Shown here one piece after another: positions 59,266 to 64,000 of a stretch of DNA of 64,000 nt. Each line of letters opens with the position of its first letter. Position 1 is the stretch's first letter. Source of the DNA: Acidobacteriota bacterium (GTDB lineage: Bacteria > Acidobacteriota > Vicinamibacteria > Vicinamibacterales > UBA2999); NCBI GenBank assembly GCA_020851565.1, contig JADZCN010000120.1:1-64000 (forward strand), given 5' to 3'. The notes beneath the pieces are model-generated. The model made no database searches. It was not told where the DNA came from and saw only the letters and a list, made by a program, of their open reading frames with translations. The position numbers and the translations under genes are program-made.

Positions 59266-60780
59266 ATGATTCCCCTCGACGGCTCGCACCTGACGCTCGA
59301 CCAGCTGATCGCGATCGCGGACCGGGGCGCGGCGGTGGAGCTCGCGCCCGCGGCGCGCGACGGCGACGCCGCCGCACGCGCCGTCGTGGATCGCGTGGCC
59401 GACGGCGACGCGCCGGTGTACGGCATCAACACCGGCTTCGGCAACTTCGCCGAGACGCGCATCGAGCACGCGGATCTCGCGCGGCTGCAGGTGAACCTGG
59501 TGCGCAGCCATGCCGCCGGCGTGGACGATCCGCTGCCGCCGCGCGCGGTGCGCGCGATGATGGCGCTCAGGGCCAACGTGCTGGCGAAAGGCTACTCGGG
59601 CATCCGCGTGGACACGCTGGAGCGGCTGCTCGCCCTCCTCAATCACGGTGTGCATCCGCGCGTGCCGAGCCGCGGCTCGGTCGGCGCCAGCGGCGACCTC
59701 GCGCCGCTCGCGCACCTGGCGCTCGTGCTCATCGGCGAGGGGCAGACCTGGGACGGGCATCGCGCGGAGGACGGGGCGCGGGCGCTGGCCGCGGCGGGCC
59801 TCGCGCCGGTGACGCTCGGCCCGAAGGAAGGCATCGCGCTCATCAACGGCACGCAGGCGTCGACGGCGGTGCTGGCCCTCGCGCTCGCGGGCGCCGAGCA
59901 GCTGGCGCGCGCCGCCGACATCGTCGCGGCGCTCAGCATCGACGCGCTGCTCGGATCGCGCGGGCCCTTCGACCCGCGCATTCACGCCTCGCGCGCGTTC
60001 CCCGGCCAGGCGGCATCGGCCGACAACCTGTGGCGCCTCATCGAGGGGAGCCCGCTCAACGAGTCGCACCGGGGGTGCGGCCGCGTGCAGGACGCCTACT
60101 CGGAGCGCTGCGTGCCGCAGGTGCACGGCGCGGCGCGCGAGGCCCTCGCGTGGGTGCGGCACGTGGTCACCGTGGAGATGAACGCGGCGACCGACAACCC
60201 GATGGTCTTCGCCGAGGCGGGCGACGTCGTCTCGGGCGGGAACTTCCACGGCGCGCCGGTGGCGCTGGCGGCGGACCTGCTCGCGATGGCCGTGACGCAG
60301 CTGGCCACGATCAGCGAGCGCCGCTCCGAGCGCCTGGTGAACCCCACGCTGAGCGGCCTGCCGGCGTTCCTGACCACGCACGGCGGCCTGCAGTCGGGGC
60401 TGATGATGGCGCAGGTGACGGCGGCCGCGCTGGCCTCCGAGATCAAGACGCTGTGCCACCCGGCGTCGGCCGACACGATCCCGACCTCGGCGAACAAGGA
60501 GGATCACGTCAGCATGAGCATGGGCGCCGCGCTCAAGGCGGAGCGCGCGCTGCAACTCGCGCGCCACGTGCTGGCCGTCGAGATGCTCTGCGCCTGCCAG
60601 GCCCTCGACCTGCGCGCGCCGCTCACGAGCACGCGCGCGCTGATGGGCGCCCACGCCGCGGTCCGCGCGGTGGTGCCGACGCTCGTCGACGATCGCCCCC
60701 CGGCGCCCGACATCGATGCGATCGCCGCATTGATCTCGACGAGTGCGCTCGAGTACGCGACCGGCATGGTTGTCAACTGA
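59266..60780 (+). CDS. hutH: Histidine ammonia-lyase
   Basis: 504 residues from ATG 59266 (the track ORF runs back antisense through purA). The MIO cofactor triad Ala-Ser-Gly is in SVGASGDLAPLAH, with NTGFGNFAETRI and the active-site tyrosine region YSERCVPQVHGA. It deaminates histidine to urocanate in the cytosol. hutU follows 91 bp later, so the first two steps of histidine degradation are together. Confidence 0.96.
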   Translation: MIPLDGSHLTLDQLIAIADRGAAVELAPAARDGDAAARAVVDRVADGDAPVYGINTGFGNFAETRIEHADLARLQVNLVRSHAAGVDDPLPPRAVRAMMALRANVLAKGYSGIRVDTLERLLALLNHGVHPRVPSRGSVGASGDLAPLAHLALVLIGEGQTWDGHRAEDGARALAAAGLAPVTLGPKEGIALINGTQASTAVLALALAGAEQLARAADIVAALSIDALLGSRGPFDPRIHASRAFPGQAASADNLWRLIEGSPLNESHRGCGRVQDAYSERCVPQVHGAAREALAWVRHVVTVEMNAATDNPMVFAEAGDVVSGGNFHGAPVALAADLLAMAVTQLATISERRSERLVNPTLSGLPAFLTTHGGLQSGLMMAQVTAAALASEIKTLCHPASADTIPTSANKEDHVSMSMGAALKAERALQLARHVLAVEMLCACQALDLRAPLTSTRALMGAHAAVRAVVPTLVDDRPPAPDIDAIAALISTSALEYATGMVVN

Positions 60781-60871
60781 TTTCAGATCGCATTTTCAGT
60801 TTGACAAGGGACGCGACGGTGCTTAGTTTCTTATCTTCGCGTTCCACTCCCGCCCACGCTGCTCGCTGTCG

Positions 60872-62542
60872 ATGACCACCACCGTTCGTTCCATCCGCGC
60901 GCCACGCGGCACGTCGCTGACGTGCAAGGGCTGGCCCCAGGAGGCCGCCCTGCGGATGCTGATGAACAACCTCGACCCCGAGGTCGCCGAGCGTCCCGAG
61001 GACCTGGTGGTCTACGGCGGCACGGGCCGGGCCGCGCGGTCGTGGGAGGCCTTCGACGCCATCGTCCGGTCGCTGCGCGCGCTCGATCACGACGAGACGC
61101 TCCTCATCCAGTCGGGCAAGCCCGTCGGCGTCTTCCGCACCTCCACGCACGCGCCGCGCGTGCTCATCGCCAACGCGAACCTCGTGCCGAAGTGGGCCAC
61201 GTGGGAGACGTTCCGGGATCTCGAGGATCGCGGCCTCACCATGTACGGCCAGATGACGGCCGGCAGCTGGATCTACATCGGCACGCAGGGCATCCTGCAG
61301 GGCACCTACGAGACGCTGGCGGAGATCGCGCGGCGCCACTTCGGCGGATCGCTGGCCGGGCGGGTCACGGTCACGGCCGGCCTCGGCGGCATGGGCGGCG
61401 CCCAGCCGCTCGCCGTCACCATGAACGAGGGCGTGGCCCTCGTCGTGGAGGTGGATCCCGCGCGCATCGAGCGGCGGCTGGCCAGCCGCTACCTGGACGA
61501 GTCCACCGACGATCTCGACGAGGCCCTCGCGCGCGTCGGCCGGTGGGCCGCATCGCGCACGGCCCGATCGGTCGGCCTGCTGGGTAACGCCGCCGACGTG
61601 CTCCCGGAGCTCGTGCGCCGCGGGTTCACGCCCGACATCGTCACGGATCAGACCTCCGCGCACGATCCGGTGGGCGGCTACGTCCCCAACGGCGTCACGC
61701 TGGCGGAAGCGGCCCGCCTGCGCGCGGCGGATCCGGCGGAGTACCAGCGGCGCAGCATCGCGGCCATGGGCCGGCACGTAGCGGCCATGCGCGCGATGCA
61801 GCAGCGCGGTGCGGTGGCCTTCGACTACGGCAACAACATCCGCGCGCAGGCCGTCAAGGCCGGCGTCGCCGACGCGTTCGAGATCCCGGGCTTCGTGCCG
61901 GCCTACATCCGGCCGCTCTTCTGCGAGGGCAAGGGGCCGTTCCGGTGGGCGGCGCTCTCCGGCGATCCGGAGGACATCCGCGTGACGGACCGCGCCGCGC
62001 TCGAGATGTTCGCCGACGACGAGGCGCTCTGCCGGTGGATTCGGCTGGCCGACGCGCGCGTCGCCTTCCAGGGGCTGCCGGCGCGCATCTTCTGGCTGGG
62101 CTATGGCGACCGCGCGCGCTTCGGCCTGAAACTGAACGAGCTGGTGCGGACCGGCGCGGTCCGCGCGCCCATCGTCATCGGCCGCGATCACCTCGACACC
62201 GGATCGGTGGCCTCGCCCAACCGCGAGACCGAGGGCATGCGCGACGGCAGCGACGCCATCGCGGACTGGCCGATCCTGAACGCGCTGCTGAACGCGTCGG
62301 CCGGCGCGACCTGGGTGTCGGTGCATCATGGAGGAGGCGTCGGCATCGGCTACTCGATCCACGCCGGGATGGTCATCGTGGCCGACGGCACGGCCGAGGC
62401 CGACGAGAAGCTGCAGCGCGTGCTCACGTGCGACCCCGGCACCGGGGTCGCGCGGCACGCCGATGCGGGGTATCCGGAGGCGATACGAACGGCGCGCGAG
62501 CGCGGGGTGACGATTCCGATGGCGGAGCACACGGGGCGATGA
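60872..62542 (+). CDS. hutU: Urocanate hydratase
   Basis: 556 residues, normal length. NAD-binding and family phrases: [47 protein letters not shown], and the cysteine region [10 protein letters not shown]. It adds water to urocanate to give imidazolonepropionate. The hutI and hutG/F genes are not in the window. The stop overlaps the next gene as ATGA, coupling it to the ATPase. Confidence 0.96.
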   Translation: MTTTVRSIRAPRGTSLTCKGWPQEAALRMLMNNLDPEVAERPEDLVVYGGTGRAARSWEAFDAIVRSLRALDHDETLLIQSGKPVGVFRTSTHAPRVLIANANLVPKWATWETFRDLEDRGLTMYGQMTAGSWIYIGTQGILQGTYETLAEIARRHFGGSLAGRVTVTAGLGGMGGAQPLAVTMNEGVALVVEVDPARIERRLASRYLDESTDDLDEALARVGRWAASRTARSVGLLGNAADVLPELVRRGFTPDIVTDQTSAHDPVGGYVPNGVTLAEAARLRAADPAEYQRRSIAAMGRHVAAMRAMQQRGAVAFDYGNNIRAQAVKAGVADAFEIPGFVPAYIRPLFCEGKGPFRWAALSGDPEDIRVTDRAALEMFADDEALCRWIRLADARVAFQGLPARIFWLGYGDRARFGLKLNELVRTGAVRAPIVIGRDHLDTGSVASPNRETEGMRDGSDAIADWPILNALLNASAGATWVSVHHGGGVGIGYSIHAGMVIVADGTAEADEKLQRVLTCDPGTGVARHADAGYPEAIRTARERGVTIPMAEHTGR

Positions 62543-63666
62543 TGGCGCCACACGAGGGACTCGAGCGGCGTGTGCTGGCGGCCCTGGAGGCCAGCCCGGC
62601 GCGTATTCCGGTGGTCCTGGGCGGGTGCGGCACGGGACGCACCACGCTGCTGCACGCGCTGGCCGATCGGCTCGGCCGCGGCCAGTGCCAGTACATCGAC
62701 GTCGAGCGCGCGGCGAGCACCCCCGAGCGCTTCCATCGCGCCATCTCGGCCGACTCGCCCTTCCTCCCGCCGTCGGCCCCCGCACCCGAGCCCGGCTCCG
62801 CGCGCGAGGCCTTCGATCGCACGCTGCGGCTGCTCACGCGGCCCGCCCCGGGGGATCGGCCCGCCACGTTCCTGCTCGACGAGGTGCTCGAGCTGCGCAC
62901 GTTCGAGAGCTTCCCGGGCCTGCGCCACGTGCAGCGCGAGCTGCTCCAGGCGCTGGCCGAGAGCGCCAACCGCTTCGTGCTCACCAGCCGCTACGTGGCG
63001 CGCGCGCACCGGCTGCTCCGCGACGCGGGCAGCCGCTTCGAGGTCATCCACCTGCCCGCGCTGAGCGCGGCCGATGTGACGGGCATGCTGCCCCCGCTCG
63101 GCGAGACCTCCGCCGAGGATCGCGAGTTCCTCGGGCGCGCCATCCAGGCGCTCACCGACGGCCGCGCGGCCTACGTGCGCGCGCTCGGCGACGCCACCGC
63201 CCAGATGAGCACGCGGGGCGGGGATCCCATCAGCGCGCTCACGGCGCTGCTCACCGCCGACGGCGCGCTCACGGCGTGGTGCGGCTACCGCTACGAGCTG
63301 CGCCTGCACCGCGCTCGCGGGTACGGCGCGCTCAAGGCCATCCTCGAAATCCTGGCGGAGGACGAGCCGCTCACGCTCACCGAGATCGCCCAGCGGCTGC
63401 AGCGCACGCCCGGCTCGACGAAGGACTACCTGTCGTGGCTGGAGGACGTGGACCTGATCGTCTCGCGGCAGAAGCGGTACAGCTACGCGGACCCGCTGAT
63501 GCGGCTCTGGGTGCGCCTGCACTGCCGGCCCGTGCCGCCGTCGGTGGACGAGGTCGCGCGCGAGGTGCAGACCTACGCCGCGTCCCGCCTGCCCGAGGCC
63601 GAACCGGCCGTGGCCCGCGTGGCCGCCAGCGATCGCCGCGCCGTCGGCATCATCGAAATCGACTGA
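62539..63666 (+). CDS. STAND-like ATPase with C-terminal winged helix
   Basis: 375 residues from ATG 62539. The P-loop reads [11 protein letters not shown]: the Walker A lysine is replaced by arginine. Walker B is [12 protein letters not shown] winged helix follows ([39 protein letters not shown]) as in archaeal-type AAA/DUF234 regulators. Such proteins act as signalling ATPases or regulators. Coupling by ATGA to hutU suggests regulation of, or cotranscription with, the hut genes; this is inference. With Arg in Walker A, ATP hydrolysis may be lost or altered. Confidence 0.75.
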   Translation: MMAPHEGLERRVLAALEASPARIPVVLGGCGTGRTTLLHALADRLGRGQCQYIDVERAASTPERFHRAISADSPFLPPSAPAPEPGSAREAFDRTLRLLTRPAPGDRPATFLLDEVLELRTFESFPGLRHVQRELLQALAESANRFVLTSRYVARAHRLLRDAGSRFEVIHLPALSAADVTGMLPPLGETSAEDREFLGRAIQALTDGRAAYVRALGDATAQMSTRGGDPISALTALLTADGALTAWCGYRYELRLHRARGYGALKAILEILAEDEPLTLTEIAQRLQRTPGSTKDYLSWLEDVDLIVSRQKRYSYADPLMRLWVRLHCRPVPPSVDEVAREVQTYAASRLPEAEPAVARVAASDRRAVGIIEID

Positions 63667-63668
63667 AA

Positions 63669-63739
63669 CCCGGGTGCGGCGGGTGCGCACGGGTGCGGAC
63701 AGGTGCGGGCGGGTGCGGACAGGTGCGCACGGGTGCGGT
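63669..63739. repeat. 10-bp tandem repeat, GTGCGGACAG/GTGCGGGCGG
   Basis: About seven 10-bp units between the stops of the ATPase and rnc. It is the inverted relative of the GCACCCGTTC array at 52.7 kb. Confidence 0.92.
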
Positions 63740-64000
63740 CACGGCGTCTCGCCGTCGCCCTCCGCCGCCAGCCGCTCCAGCGCCGCGCGCGCGGCTTCCT
63801 GCTCGGCGTCCTTCTTCGTGCGGCCCTCGCCCTCCGCCAGCACCAGGTCGTCCACGACCACCTGCACCGAGAACTGCTTGCGGTGCTCCGGCCCGGCCTC
63901 CGCCGACACGCGGTAGCACGGCAGCGAGCGGCCCAGGCCCTGCAGCCGTTCCTGCAGCCGCGACTTGTGGTCGCGACCGAAGTAGCCCGGCACGCGCGCC
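63739..64000 (-). CDS. rnc: Ribonuclease III, C-terminal part (window-truncated)
   Basis: The frame is open to the window edge; only the double-stranded-RNA-binding domain and linker are seen. DHKSRLQERLQ, CYRVSAEAGPEHRKQFSVQV and the helix GRTKKDAEQEAARAALERL are the standard dsRBD of RNase III. The catalytic domain lies to the right of the window. RNase III cleaves structured rRNA precursors and regulatory duplexes. The stop lies within 80 bp of the convergent ATPase gene. Confidence 0.93.
   Translation of the reverse strand, partial: ARVPGYFGRDHKSRLQERLQGLGRSLPCYRVSAEAGPEHRKQFSVQVVVDDLVLAEGEGRTKKDAEQEAARAALERLAAEGDGETP

Overview
The window is high-GC, gene-dense bacterial chromosome and most resembles an Acidobacteriota genome of the Vicinamibacteria type. 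The pointers are a TonB-dependent receptor of the acidobacterial kind, a secreted protein with the acidobacterial VWFA-related domain, many Tat-signal oxidoreductase-era style exported enzymes, S9 peptidases, lipocalin-like lipoproteins and numerous short intergenic tandem-repeat arrays. The taxon is inferred from gene content, not from a marker gene. There is no rRNA operon and no CRISPR array. Two tRNA genes are present, Lys(TTT) and Glu(TTC).

Layout. 1-19 kb: 3' end of a TonB-dependent receptor with a strong terminator, two large membrane proteins (a GT-C-like protein and an MFS/spermidine-synthase/TPR fusion), an orphan beta-class DNA methyltransferase behind a repeat array, a LysR regulator, a VWA-like secreted protein, rpiB, a VTT-domain protein, a PQQ-type sugar dehydrogenase with fibronectin domains, two conserved hypotheticals (one nuclease-like with a histone-H1-like tail), an O-methyltransferase, arginase, a receiver protein and a DinB/DUF1569 protein.

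19.0-27.3 kb: an 8.2-kb integrative element inserted in the 3' half of tRNA-Lys, bounded by perfect 46-bp direct repeats. It has a tyrosine integrase at one end, a long leftward chain of tightly packed or overlapping genes (excisionase-like HTH, a lambda-O-like replication protein with four 18-bp iterons inside its own gene, phage terminase-small-subunit-like HTH protein, two zinc-binding small proteins, a serine resolvase, a DUF488 protein, a ribbon-helix-helix ORF and a membrane protein) and a HEPN-like cargo gene next to the tRNA. It lacks capsid, tail and large-terminase genes, so it looks like a phage satellite or a comparable parasitic island. This is the most notable part of the window.

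27.3-52.5 kb: an amino-acid ABC transporter (fused binding protein-permease plus ATPase), serB, several secreted or outer-membrane proteins (including an OMPLA-like protein), bactofilin, two neighbouring genes with single frameshifts, tRNA-Glu, a 204-bp imperfect inverted repeat, and a striking set of PLP enzymes that carry Tat-type leaders: a D-threonine-aldolase-like enzyme, an alanine racemase and two tandem HisC-like aminotransferases. An S9 peptidase, pirin, cupin, amidohydrolase, APC permease and exported HD protein lie among them.

52.5-64 kb: a KefB-like antiporter and ppk1 diverge from a repeat-rich region, followed by an ABC-2 exporter, a PilZ protein, purA, and the histidine-degradation genes hutH and hutU, the latter translationally coupled to a STAND-like ATPase with an altered Walker A motif. 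The window closes with the 3' end of rnc (RNase III).

Many ORF-track starts were moved inward using ribosome-binding sites, signal peptides and overlaps; one (the APC permease) was moved outward to a CTG. Three genes appear frameshifted, which may be real decay or base-calling error in homopolymers.
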